From an uncultured Prevotellaceae bacterium (GTDB taxonomy: Bacteria; Bacteroidota; Bacteroidia; Bacteroidales; Bacteroidaceae), in NCBI GenBank assembly GCA_902778535.1, contig CACYYG010000024.1:1-54976 (forward strand): DNA of 54,976 bases, in the 5' to 3' direction. Numbering within the stretch: position 1 is the stretch's first letter; each line of letters starts with the position of its first letter. The notes under the pieces are model-generated. The model made no database searches. It saw only the letters and a list, made by a program, of their open reading frames with translations, and was not told the DNA's origin. Positions 43,782 through 51,315 of this stretch are shown in pieces. Position numbers and translations under genes: made by a program.

Positions 43782-46157
43782 TTAGAAATGCAGGCGAAGG
43801 TCGAGACCAACCTGCAAGGGGTTGCCCTGCTGGGCAAAATACTTCAGCGTGCCCGCCATGGGGCTTTCGATAGCAAATGTATTGTAGTTTGTGTCGGTCA
43901 GGTTGCGGCCCCACAGACTCACGGAGACAAGGCCGAAGTCGGCATCGGCATGTGCACCGAGAACGGCATATAAATCCTGAGCGTAGAGGTTGGCATTGTC
44001 CCAGTAAGTCTTTCCACGCATAGAGACATTGGCGCCAAAGGTCAGCGACTTCAGTGTGCCGCCGAAGTCAATGCGATAATCGGCGTGAGCAGCCACCGTA
44101 TGCTCCGGCACAAAGGGAACGTGCTTCTTGTTGTAGCTTACTTCCTCCAGTTGTCCGCTCTCGCCCGTGATACTGTCGGTATATTCCTTGAAGGCAGCGT
44201 GGGTATAGCCGTAGTTCAGACCCCACGTCAGATGGTCGTCGAAGGCACTGCCACGCAACGAGGCCTCCACGCCGCAGCTGTAGCTTTTTCCAGCATTCAC
44301 CATTGCACGGCCAAAGCCATAGTTGCCAGCCATCACCGAAAGTTGCTGGTTGCGAATCTGCATATAGAAGCCGGCGAGGTCGAGCTGCAGTTTCGAGTCA
44401 AAAAGGTTCAGATGGGTGCCGAACTCATAGTTCCAGCTTTCTTCAGGCTTGAAGCTGATGGTCTCGCGCATATTCTGATAGTCAGCGTCGCTATGTTCTA
44501 TCTCCATGTCGCCACGAGCCGACTGTGCCACGCTCTGCAATTCGGTCTGCAGAATGTCGCTGAACATCTGAATATTGAAGCCACCGGCACGATAGCCTTT
44601 GGCCACCAGCGCATAGACATTGCTACCCTTACCGTCGATGCGGTAGGTCAGTCCCAGCTTGGGCAGCCACTGGTTGAAGTCGGCCTTCTCTTCCTGCTGC
44701 AGCTGTGAGATGACGTTGGCTTCTACATGCGTGCCCATCACGTTTTCGTCCAGATGCATGGCACCCAGGGTAAAATAGTCGATGGAGGTATGTGAGCGGT
44801 CGTAGCGCAGGCCGAGCGTAGCAGTAAGACGGTCGGTGATGTCGATGTCCGACTGGTGGAAGATGCCCAGGTTGCTCTGCGGAGTGCGGAAATGTCCGGG
44901 AATGGTCTTCATATCGAGACGGATGTGGCAGCCGCCAGCCCGCTCAATCATGGCGGCAGCAGCCTGCTGGCCCATGCGCTTTGCCATCGAGTTCAACATG
45001 CCATAGTAGGCATAGTCCTGAATCATTTGCGAGAGGTAGTTGTTCATCTCGCTGTCGAAATAGACAGGAGCGATGGTCTTCAGTGCCTGATAGGAAAAGA
45101 AGGCGCCAGCGGTCCAGTGCCAGATGCCTGTATTACGGCCCTTGAGCGTCAGTTCCTGCGTCAGGGCGTTCTGCAGCTGTGCCTGCTCCAAGTGCATATA
45201 GTCCTCGGGACGATAGTCGATGTCCATCAGCATGTCGTCGTTCAGATACTGCCATGAGGCCGTATAGTTCACATCGGCCCAGTCGGCACGGTAGTTCAGT
45301 GCCAGGCCTGCCGTCAGCATGTGGCGCTTGTAATTGCCCTGACGGTTGCTGTAGGGGTCGATGGTAGTGGCATCGGTCAGGCTCATCTCACCGTAGGCAA
45401 AGCCATTCTGCTTGGTGTACTGATAGTCCGACTGTAGGTCGAGCTGCAAACGTTCGGTGGGCTGCCACTGCAGGCGGATACGGCCGCCTGCCTCGTCTGC
45501 CTTGCCGGCATGGTCGCCTGTGGTGCTGTTGTCGAAGAAACCCTGCTGTCCCTGATAGAAGCCCGCCAGCGAGAAGCCCAGCTGGTCACTCACCTTCTGG
45601 TAGTGGGCCACTTCAGCCTTGCGATAGAGGCCTGTGCCAAAGGAGAGGTTGACGTCGGTCCCCTGATAAGTCAGCGGAGAGCGGGTATACATACGCACCA
45701 GTCCGCCCTCGGCATTCTGCCCGTAGAGCGTTCCCTGCGGGCCGCGCAGCACGTCGATGCGGCTCAGCTCGTAGGTGTGGAAGTTCAGCATCGACTTGTT
45801 CACAACGGGCACATTGTCGATGTAAAGCCCCACGGCGGGACTGTTTACACGCGAGCCGATGCCGCGCACATACATGGAAGAAGTATAGCGCGAGCCATAG
45901 ACAGGCATTGTGAACGAGGGTACAAACTGCGATGCGTCGCGCAGGTCACGCACATTCAGCATCTTCAGTTCTGCCGACGAGAAAAGCGTGCTGCTCATAG
46001 GCTGCTGGCGCAGCAGGTGCAGGTCCTTGGGCTGCGCCACCACTATCACCTCGTCAAGATCTACGACACGGCTGGTGTCTGCCACTTCCTCGGCATTTAG
46101 GCTCATTATCTGCATCATGCAGAGTGAGAGAGTCAAGAGTTTCTTTATCATAGTCAT
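43782..46157 (-). CDS. TonB-dependent outer membrane receptor
   Basis: A 791-residue receptor: signal MTMIKKLLTLSLCMMQIMSLNAEE, TonB-box-like VVDLDEVIVVAQP, plug (FVPSFTMPVYGSRYTSSMYVRGIGSRVNSPAVGLYIDNVPVV, IDVLRGPQGTLYGQNAEGGLV), and a 22-strand barrel ending ...LQVGLDLRLHF. Start is 46157 or 46151. It lacks the N-terminal carboxypeptidase-like domain of SusC and has no SusD partner. Siderophore, haem or cobalamin are the usual substrates of this type, but none is proven here. A LuxR regulator gene is divergent from it. Confidence 0.9.
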   Translation of the reverse strand: MTMIKKLLTLSLCMMQIMSLNAEEVADTSRVVDLDEVIVVAQPKDLHLLRQQPMSSTLFSSAELKMLNVRDLRDASQFVPSFTMPVYGSRYTSSMYVRGIGSRVNSPAVGLYIDNVPVVNKSMLNFHTYELSRIDVLRGPQGTLYGQNAEGGLVRMYTRSPLTYQGTDVNLSFGTGLYRKAEVAHYQKVSDQLGFSLAGFYQGQQGFFDNSTTGDHAGKADEAGGRIRLQWQPTERLQLDLQSDYQYTKQNGFAYGEMSLTDATTIDPYSNRQGNYKRHMLTAGLALNYRADWADVNYTASWQYLNDDMLMDIDYRPEDYMHLEQAQLQNALTQELTLKGRNTGIWHWTAGAFFSYQALKTIAPVYFDSEMNNYLSQMIQDYAYYGMLNSMAKRMGQQAAAAMIERAGGCHIRLDMKTIPGHFRTPQSNLGIFHQSDIDITDRLTATLGLRYDRSHTSIDYFTLGAMHLDENVMGTHVEANVISQLQQEEKADFNQWLPKLGLTYRIDGKGSNVYALVAKGYRAGGFNIQMFSDILQTELQSVAQSARGDMEIEHSDADYQNMRETISFKPEESWNYEFGTHLNLFDSKLQLDLAGFYMQIRNQQLSVMAGNYGFGRAMVNAGKSYSCGVEASLRGSAFDDHLTWGLNYGYTHAAFKEYTDSITGESGQLEEVSYNKKHVPFVPEHTVAAHADYRIDFGGTLKSLTFGANVSMRGKTYWDNANLYAQDLYAVLGAHADADFGLVSVSLWGRNLTDTNYNTFAIESPMAGTLKYFAQQGNPLQVGLDLRLHF

Positions 46158-46181
46158 TATAATAATTCCGTTTTGCGGCTG

Positions 46182-46189
46182 CAAAGGTA
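46182..46189 (-). promoter_or_regulatory. -7 element of the TonB receptor
   Basis: Minus-strand TACCTTTG, 25 bases before the receptor start. Confidence 0.75.
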
Positions 46190-46267
46190 AGGAGTTTTTC
46201 CGAGCCGCACAATCCTCATTTATAAGGAAAAACGGGCCGACAGCATTGATAATTGACAAAAAAGTAG

Positions 46268-46275
46268 TACCTTTG
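46268..46275 (+). promoter_or_regulatory. -7 element of the LuxR regulator
   Basis: TACCTTTG 22 bases before the start; ATTG at 46245-46248 is 19 bases upstream and may be the -33 element. It faces the receptor promoter, with about 80 bases between, leaving room for shared regulation. Confidence 0.75.
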
Positions 46276-46296
46276 CAGCGCAAACACAAGACAAAT

Positions 46297-46887
46297 ATGA
46301 ACAGACAAAGCGCTACGCTCGCCATTGCAGACCCCAACATACTGTCAGCCATCGGTCTGGAAAAGATACTGACAGAGATGATTCCTTCGGTTGAGATCAA
46401 GACATTTGGTACATTCGAAGAGCTGAAAGCTGCCGACAACGGACAGTTTGCACACTATTTCATCGCTTCGCGCATCTACTTCGAGCATACTGCTTTCTTC
46501 CGCAACAACGCACACCAGTCAATTGTGCTGGTCAACGGCGACATGCAGATTCAGGGTGTGCCCACCCTCAACGTATGTCAGAGCGAGAAGATGCTTGTCA
46601 AATCCATCATGTCGTTGCACAGCCAAGGACACCGCTCCATGAGCCAGCATCCCAGCTATATACCTCCCCAGGCAAACGCCACCATCCTTTCACCCCGCGA
46701 GACAGAGGTGACCATTCTGTTGGCCAAAGGGCGCATCAATAAAGAAATAGCCGACCAACTGAACATCAGCACCACCACAGTCATCACCCACCGGAAAAAC
46801 ATCATGGAGAAACTGGGTGCCCGCTCGCTGGTAGACATTATCATCTATGCGGTGGTCAACGGACTGGTAGATGTGGGCGAACTCTAA
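46297..46887 (+). CDS. LuxR/NarL-type response regulator
   Basis: A 196-residue regulator. Residues 1-125 resemble a receiver domain (LAIADPNILSAIGLEKILTEMIPSVEIKTFGTFEELKA), but the phosphoacceptor Asp region is not clear, so it may not be phosphorylated. Residues 130-190 are a LuxR HTH: ILSPRETEVTILLAKGRINKEIADQLNISTTTVITHRKNIMEKLGARS. The ORF extends upstream to 45910, but the ATG at 46297 follows a promoter and begins the homology. Divergent from the TonB receptor, it is the likely regulator of that gene. Confidence 0.9.
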   Translation: MNRQSATLAIADPNILSAIGLEKILTEMIPSVEIKTFGTFEELKAADNGQFAHYFIASRIYFEHTAFFRNNAHQSIVLVNGDMQIQGVPTLNVCQSEKMLVKSIMSLHSQGHRSMSQHPSYIPPQANATILSPRETEVTILLAKGRINKEIADQLNISTTTVITHRKNIMEKLGARSLVDIIIYAVVNGLVDVGEL

Positions 46888-46898
46888 GTCCCCTGACC

Positions 46899-47966
46899 TT
46901 AGGATACTCCCGAGAACTGCTTGATGCGCTGTTCTTCCGACAGCTTACAAATTAATAATGTGTCATCGTTCTCGGCCACGATATAGCCGTCGAGACCCTG
47001 AATTACAACTTTCTTCTCCTGCGTGGTGTGCACGATACAGCCACGGCTCTCGAAGAGTGAGATGTTCTCGCCAATGAGGGCATTGCCGTAGAGGTCGCGC
47101 TTCGACTGCGTGAGCAGCGAGCCCCATGTGCCCAGGTCGCTCCAGCCGAAATCGGCAGGACAGACGAAGATTTCCTCTGCCTTCTCCATGATGGCATAGT
47201 CCACCGAGATGTTCTCACACTTGGGGAACTGCTCGTTGATGACCTCCTGCTCCTCAGGCGTGCCGTAGATGGGCAGCAGCGACTCGAAGAGCTTCGCCAT
47301 GCGCGGCTGGTAGACGCGGAAGGCGTTGACGATGGTCGACACGTTCCAGATGAAGATGCCGGCGTTCCAGAAGTAGTTGTTCTTCTTGATATACTGCTCG
47401 GCCGTCTGCAGGTCGGGTTTCTCGCGGAAGGAGTCAACATGGAAAATGCCCTTGTTGCGCAGCGACGGCGCCGACAGGTCGGCCTGTATGTAGCCGTAGC
47501 CCGTCTCAGGCCGTGTGGGCTTCATGCCGAGGGTGACGATGGCATCGCTGTCGGCAGTAAAGGCCATGCAGTCGGTGATGACGCGCTGAAACTCCTGCAC
47601 ATTGGTCACAATGTGGTCGCTGGGCGTGACGACGATGTTGGCCTTCGGGTCCTTCGACTTGATGCGCCAGCTGACGTAGGCTATGCAGGGTGCCGTGTTC
47701 CTGCGGCAGGGCTCGCAGAGGATGTTTCCCCGCGGCATGTCGGGCAACTGCTCGCTGACGATGTCGGCATATTTCTTGTTGGTCACCACCCACACGTTCT
47801 CGGCAGGCACCAGTTGGCCGAAGCGCTCCACAGTGAGCTGCAGCAACGTGCGCCCCGTTCCCAGCACATCGATGAACTGCTTCGGGCGTTCCTCGGTACT
47901 CATAGGCCAGAAGCGGCTTCCAACGCCTCCGGCCATGATGACGAGATGATTATTTGCTCTTCCCAT
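46899..47966 (-). CDS. manC: Mannose-1-phosphate guanylyltransferase
   Basis: Makes GDP-mannose from mannose-1-phosphate and GTP. The 355-residue protein has the nucleotidyltransferase signature IMAGGVGSRFWPMSTEERPKQF, LCEPCRRNTAPCIAY, VVTPSDHIV, and YWNAG-type NNYFWNAGIFIWN. It lacks the C-terminal isomerase domain of bifunctional AlgA/RfbM proteins. It supplies the substrate of Gmd encoded at 21038. It follows the Lrp gene by five bases, in an operon that includes ExbB/ExbD. Confidence 0.94.
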   Translation of the reverse strand: MGRANNHLVIMAGGVGSRFWPMSTEERPKQFIDVLGTGRTLLQLTVERFGQLVPAENVWVVTNKKYADIVSEQLPDMPRGNILCEPCRRNTAPCIAYVSWRIKSKDPKANIVVTPSDHIVTNVQEFQRVITDCMAFTADSDAIVTLGMKPTRPETGYGYIQADLSAPSLRNKGIFHVDSFREKPDLQTAEQYIKKNNYFWNAGIFIWNVSTIVNAFRVYQPRMAKLFESLLPIYGTPEEQEVINEQFPKCENISVDYAIMEKAEEIFVCPADFGWSDLGTWGSLLTQSKRDLYGNALIGENISLFESRGCIVHTTQEKKVVIQGLDGYIVAENDDTLLICKLSEEQRIKQFSGVS

Positions 47967-47971
47967 TTCTT

Positions 47972-48448
47972 TTATTCCTCGCCTGGGAATCTGGTGGCGG
48001 GCAGAGCGCGGTCGATGGCCGTATGGAACGAGATGATCGTCTCTGAGCGAGCCAGACCCAAGGGCTGCAGCTGGTCGTGGATGATGTTAAGCAGATGGTG
48101 ATTGTTCTGCGCATAAATCTTGATGAACAGGTCGTAGTTGCCGGTAGTGTAGTGACATTCCACCACCTCTGGCATCTTCTTCAGCTGTTCCACCACATCG
48201 TCGAAGGTCTCGGGATTCTTCAGGTTCAGGCCGATGAAGGCACACGTTTCGTAGCCGATTTTCTCGGGTTCGATAATAAACTGCGAGCCTTTCAGCACGC
48301 CCATGTTGTACAGCTTCTGAATGCGTTGATGAATGGCGGCGCCGCTGACGTTGCATGTGCGGGCTACTTCAAGGAACGGGACTCGGGCATCCACGGAAAT
48401 CATTCTCAGAATCTGCTTGTCTAACTTGTCAAGTTTCTGGTTTGCCAT
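47972..48448 (-). CDS. Lrp/AsnC family transcription regulator
   Basis: A 158-residue regulator: HTH (LDKLDKQILRMISVDARVPFLEVARTCNVSGAAIHQRIQKLYNMGVL), then the RAM ligand-binding domain (CAFIGLNLKNPETFDDVVEQLKKMPEVVECHYTTGNYDLFIKIYAQNNHHL). Usually responds to an amino acid. Located between exbD and manC, five bases before the latter. Confidence 0.93.
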   Translation of the reverse strand: MANQKLDKLDKQILRMISVDARVPFLEVARTCNVSGAAIHQRIQKLYNMGVLKGSQFIIEPEKIGYETCAFIGLNLKNPETFDDVVEQLKKMPEVVECHYTTGNYDLFIKIYAQNNHHLLNIIHDQLQPLGLARSETIISFHTAIDRALPATRFPGEE

Positions 48449-48500
48449 TTTCCTGCTTGTTTTTTATAGGTTAATACTTAAGGGTTATTATTTTTATAGC

Positions 48501-48998
48501 TTATCGTTTAACGTTTATTATATTGGCTGCCGGTTTCTCTGTGGCTGAGTAATTGATGCGCAGGGCATAGTTCTGCTGAAGAGCGTACTTAATGTCGCTG
48601 ATGAGGCCCATCGGAACGTCGCGGTCGGCCTTGATGCTCACTGTCAGCCGTCCCTGGTCTTCGCTGTTCATTCGGCTGCGCTCACTGTCGATGAATGCCT
48701 GAATGTCGTCAATCGTCGCCACATCATTGTTCAGCTGGATGAAGAACTCATCGTCGGCACCTGCCACAGCATCCATACGGCGTCCCACGTAGATGTGCAC
48801 TACACTGGCCTTGTGTCCCAGCTTCTGTATCTCCGTGCCCTGCGGCACCTCGTAGCGCACCTTCAGGTCTACATCCCTCATGTGCGTCACAATCATGAAG
48901 AAGAACAGCACAGTGAAGATAAGGTCGGGCAGCGACGATGTGTTCAGCATCGGCACGTCGCGGTCTTCACTGTTTCTTGCAAAGTATCTGTTCCTCAT
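48501..48998 (-). CDS. exbD: ExbD/TolR family protein (first)
   Basis: A 165-residue inner-membrane protein of the TonB energising complex: cytoplasmic N-terminus (NRYFARNSEDRDVPMLNTSS), one span (LPDLIFTVLFFFMIVTHM, with the Asp needed for proton flow), and a periplasmic domain (VSIKADRDVPMGLISDIKYALQ). The last residues NIINVKR are encoded by heptad-like words (AATAAAC, GTTAAAC) that run to the stop. It is five bases behind the second ExbD gene. Confidence 0.88.
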   Translation of the reverse strand: MRNRYFARNSEDRDVPMLNTSSLPDLIFTVLFFFMIVTHMRDVDLKVRYEVPQGTEIQKLGHKASVVHIYVGRRMDAVAGADDEFFIQLNNDVATIDDIQAFIDSERSRMNSEDQGRLTVSIKADRDVPMGLISDIKYALQQNYALRINYSATEKPAANIINVKR

Positions 48999-49003
48999 TT
49001 TAT

Positions 49004-49582
49004 TTACCTCTCACTTCTCAGCTCCGATATTCTCTTCGGATAGACCATTGTCACAGCATCGCGCTCCTCCTGCGAACAGGAAGCAAACACATGGCCGAAG
49101 CGGCTTTTCGCCAAACGGTCGCGCAGGTTGTTGTAGCCGCGGGCAATGGCATTCTGCATCTCGAAATATGCATTATACGTTGTCTGGCGGTCGGCCTCGA
49201 TGGTGATGATATGCCGGTCGCTCACGCGGCAGCGCCCCAGCAAGTGCACCTCGCGTTCGCTCTTCTCGGGCAGTTCGGCGGCATCGCTCACGTTGGCCAC
49301 GAAGTCCTCCACGCGTTTCGTCAGTTCGTCGGCACTGATGGCCTCGCCGTTGCAGGTCAGCACATCGTCGGCATCAAGCTGCAGCTCCATCACGTTGCGT
49401 TTCTTCACCTCCTGATCCTGCTGCTCGGTGCTGTCTTCGGGCGGCGGCATCTGACTGGTGAGTCCCTTGTCGGTGTCCATCGAAGAAGTCACGAGGAAGA
49501 AAATCAGCAGCATGAACGAGATGTCGGCTGTTGACGTCGTGTTTAATTGCGGCACTTCCCTTTTGTTTCTTCTTCTGAACAT
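49004..49582 (-). CDS. exbD: ExbD/TolR family protein (second)
   Basis: A 192-residue ExbD paralogue: MFRRRNKREVPQLNTTSTADISFMLLIFFLVTSSMDTDKG gives the basic N-terminus and single span with conserved Asp, followed by a periplasmic domain with an extra stretch (PPPEDSTEQQDQEVKKRN). Paired ExbD paralogues with one ExbB are usual in Bacteroidota. Its start shares one base with the stop of the 127-residue gene (TAATG). Confidence 0.88.
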   Translation of the reverse strand: MFRRRNKREVPQLNTTSTADISFMLLIFFLVTSSMDTDKGLTSQMPPPEDSTEQQDQEVKKRNVMELQLDADDVLTCNGEAISADELTKRVEDFVANVSDAAELPEKSEREVHLLGRCRVSDRHIITIEADRQTTYNAYFEMQNAIARGYNNLRDRLAKSRFGHVFASCSQEERDAVTMVYPKRISELRSER

Positions 49583-49965
49583 TATTTAGACTTGAGGTTT
49601 GAGCATTGGGATCTAAGTATTGAATAAATGACAGCTATTGACACAATCACCACCAGCACCAGAGCGGTGTTGATGAGCATGTCGCTGATGCGCAGCCAGA
49701 AGGCGTTGGCGTATGTTTTGCCGTTGATGTTCAGCGGCTGCGTGCTTGCCGTGAGCCACGTCACCGCCAGTGTCACCACCAGCACACCCGCCGTCAGCCA
49801 TGCAATGCGACGCACGGGCACACCATTCTCGCATCCCTGCACCTTCACACCTCCGCTCCTGCGAAATCCCCGCACCACCGACCACGCCGTCAGCAGCACT
49901 GCGGCGGCCAGCAGCACGTAGATTGTGTAAAGCACGATGTCGATAAACAGCGGCGAATCCATCAC
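49582..49965 (-). CDS. Three-span membrane protein in the exb cluster
   Basis: A 127-residue protein with three hydrophobic segments (VLYTIYVLLAAAVLLTAW; IAWLTAGVLVVTLAVTWL; INTALVLVVIVSIAVIYSIL). Similar genes sit between exbB and exbD in Bacteroidota; I know no assigned role. The C-terminus SQCSNLKSK is encoded by a repeat-like stretch (AATGCTCAAACCTC). Coupled to the second exbD by TAATG. Confidence 0.75.
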   Translation of the reverse strand: MMDSPLFIDIVLYTIYVLLAAAVLLTAWSVVRGFRRSGGVKVQGCENGVPVRRIAWLTAGVLVVTLAVTWLTASTQPLNINGKTYANAFWLRISDMLINTALVLVVIVSIAVIYSILRSQCSNLKSK

Positions 49966-49969
49966 TAAC

Positions 49970-49997
49970 GCTTATTGGTTATTGTTCAACGGTTATT
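49970..49997. repeat. Heptad array overlapping the exbB stop
   Basis: Words GCTTATT, GGTTATT, GTTCAAC, GGTTATT in register. The exbB stop at 49986-49988 lies within it, so the ExbB tail NNNR is encoded by repeat words. Confidence 0.8.
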
Positions 49998-50870
49998 GTT
50001 CCTCAGCTTGCGCTTCATCAGCATGTCGAGCAGCGTGATGGCCGACTCCTCCATCTGGCTGGTCAGCCGTTCAATCTTCGACAGGATGAAGTTGTAGAAC
50101 ACCTGGAGCACCAAGGCCACGATGATGCCGAAGATGGTAGTGATGAGCGCCACCTTCATGCCTTCGGCCACGATGGTCGGGCTGATGTCGCCCTGCTCCT
50201 GAATCTGGTCGAAGGCAATCACCATGCCGATGACGGTGCCGAGGAATCCCAGTGACGGCGCCATGGCGATGAACAGTCTGATCCACGAACAGCCCTTCTC
50301 CAGGTTGCCCGACTGCACCATGCCATAGTTCACGATGTTGCGCTCCACCGAAGCCATATCCTCGTCGGCATGCAGCAGCCCCTGATAGCAGATGCTTGCC
50401 ACAGGCCCGCGGGTATCGCGGCACAGCGTCTTGGCGCCCTCCATGTCGTCGGCCTCCACCTTCTTCTCCACGTCGGCCAGCAGCTTCTTGGCGTTCACCT
50501 CTGCCAGCGTCAGGTAGATGATGCGCTCAATGCAGAGCGCCAGACCCAGCACCAGCACTATCGCCACTAACGACATAAAGCTTGCCGAGCCTTCCACGAA
50601 CTTCGACTTCAACTGGTCGTGCAGGCCATTCCCGCCGTCAGTCTGTTGTTGCTGCTGTGCAATGATCTCCTCACTCAGCAGGTCCTCGGGCGACGGCAGC
50701 TCCTCCGACAGCTCTGTCATCAGCAGCGAGTCGGATGCCGTCAGCGCGTCTGCCGCCGTCAGCACATCGGTCGTCGTGTCCACATTCTGACCCCACAAAG
50801 GTGTCACGCAAACCACTGTGCAGCCAAGCAGCAGCACAGCCAGCAGTGTTCTAAATGTCTTTTTCCTCAT
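49986..50870 (-). CDS. exbB: ExbB/MotA/TolQ proton channel protein
   Basis: A 294-residue channel protein: N-terminal signal-like span (TFRTLLAVLLLGCTVVCVTPLWGQ), a low-complexity acidic and Gln stretch (residues 30-85), then the channel: FMSLVAIVLVLGLALCIERIIYL, MAPSLGFLGTVIGMVIAFDQIQ, VALITTIFGIIVALVLQVFYNFILSKIERL. It pumps protons for TonB-driven transport with the two ExbD proteins. TonB itself is not in the window. Its promoter is a full consensus match. Confidence 0.9.
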   Translation of the reverse strand: MRKKTFRTLLAVLLLGCTVVCVTPLWGQNVDTTTDVLTAADALTASDSLLMTELSEELPSPEDLLSEEIIAQQQQQTDGGNGLHDQLKSKFVEGSASFMSLVAIVLVLGLALCIERIIYLTLAEVNAKKLLADVEKKVEADDMEGAKTLCRDTRGPVASICYQGLLHADEDMASVERNIVNYGMVQSGNLEKGCSWIRLFIAMAPSLGFLGTVIGMVIAFDQIQEQGDISPTIVAEGMKVALITTIFGIIVALVLQVFYNFILSKIERLTSQMEESAITLLDMLMKRKLRNNNR

Positions 50871-50891
50871 TTGTAGCTACAATTCGGTTTG

Positions 50892-50923
50892 CAAAGGTAG
50901 TAAAAAGATAACAAAACGCCAAA
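50892..50923 (-). promoter_or_regulatory. Promoter of the exb-lrp-manC cluster
   Basis: Minus-strand TTTG (50923-50920), 20-base spacer, TACCTTTG (50899-50892): full consensus, 22 bases before the exbB start. Confidence 0.85.
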
Positions 50924-50956
50924 AATTACCCATTTTTTACAATAACTTAACGTAAC

Positions 50957-50990
50957 AGAAAAGGCCCGCCACCCTTGCGGATAGCAGGCC
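50957..50990 (-). terminator. Terminator of the 61-residue gene
   Basis: Minus-strand GGCCTGCTA pairs with TGGCGGGCC (two G-U pairs) across a short loop, followed by TTTTCTG. It lies 25 bases after the stop of the small gene. Confidence 0.75.
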
Positions 50991-51015
50991 ATAGTGTCAG
51001 AGAGTGAGAGGCGGG

Positions 51016-51201
51016 TTAGAAGTCCTCTTCTTCCTCGTCTTCCCATTCGTCCCTTGAGTGGCGGCGACGGCGACGGCTCAGGTTGCCTTCAGTTGCGTCA
51101 GTCCCAGGGACGCCATCCAAATCCACATCGCTCAAGGCAATCATGTGCTGCAGAGAGATAGAGATAATGTCTGTCTTTGGACTTTGATATAATGCTTTCA
51201 T
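51016..51201 (-). CDS. 61-residue acidic-tailed small protein
   Basis: MKALYQSPKTDIISISLQHMIALSDVDLDGVPGTD is followed by an Arg block (SRRRRRHSRDEW) and an acidic end (EDEEEEDF). Similar 50-70 residue proteins beginning MK..Y..P...V/I..I appear near surface proteins in Prevotella, as I remember. It has its own terminator and lies just downstream of the 1123-residue gene. Function unknown. It could also be a leftover of a larger gene, but the terminator supports expression. Confidence 0.7.
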   Translation of the reverse strand: MKALYQSPKTDIISISLQHMIALSDVDLDGVPGTDATEGNLSRRRRRHSRDEWEDEEEEDF

Positions 51202-51315
51202 ATTCTTTTTACGTTTTATTGTTGTTTTTGAAACGATTTATCTTCAACCACGACCGTAAGCTTTGCTCGAGATCGTTTCTGTGCGGAGGACCTCGAGCTT
51301 TGCTCGGGTCTTCTC

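Noticed and set aside
43782-46157. SusC of a SusCD polysaccharide utilisation system
   Set aside because: No SusD gene and no N-terminal carboxypeptidase-like domain; a LuxR regulator lies next to it.
45910-46296. N-terminal extension of the LuxR regulator
   Set aside because: The added codons lie over the receptor's 5' end and both promoters. Homology and the promoter favour the ATG at 46297.
46158-46439. N-terminal extension of the TonB receptor
   Set aside because: The extra residues overlap the divergent promoters and would bury the signal peptide.
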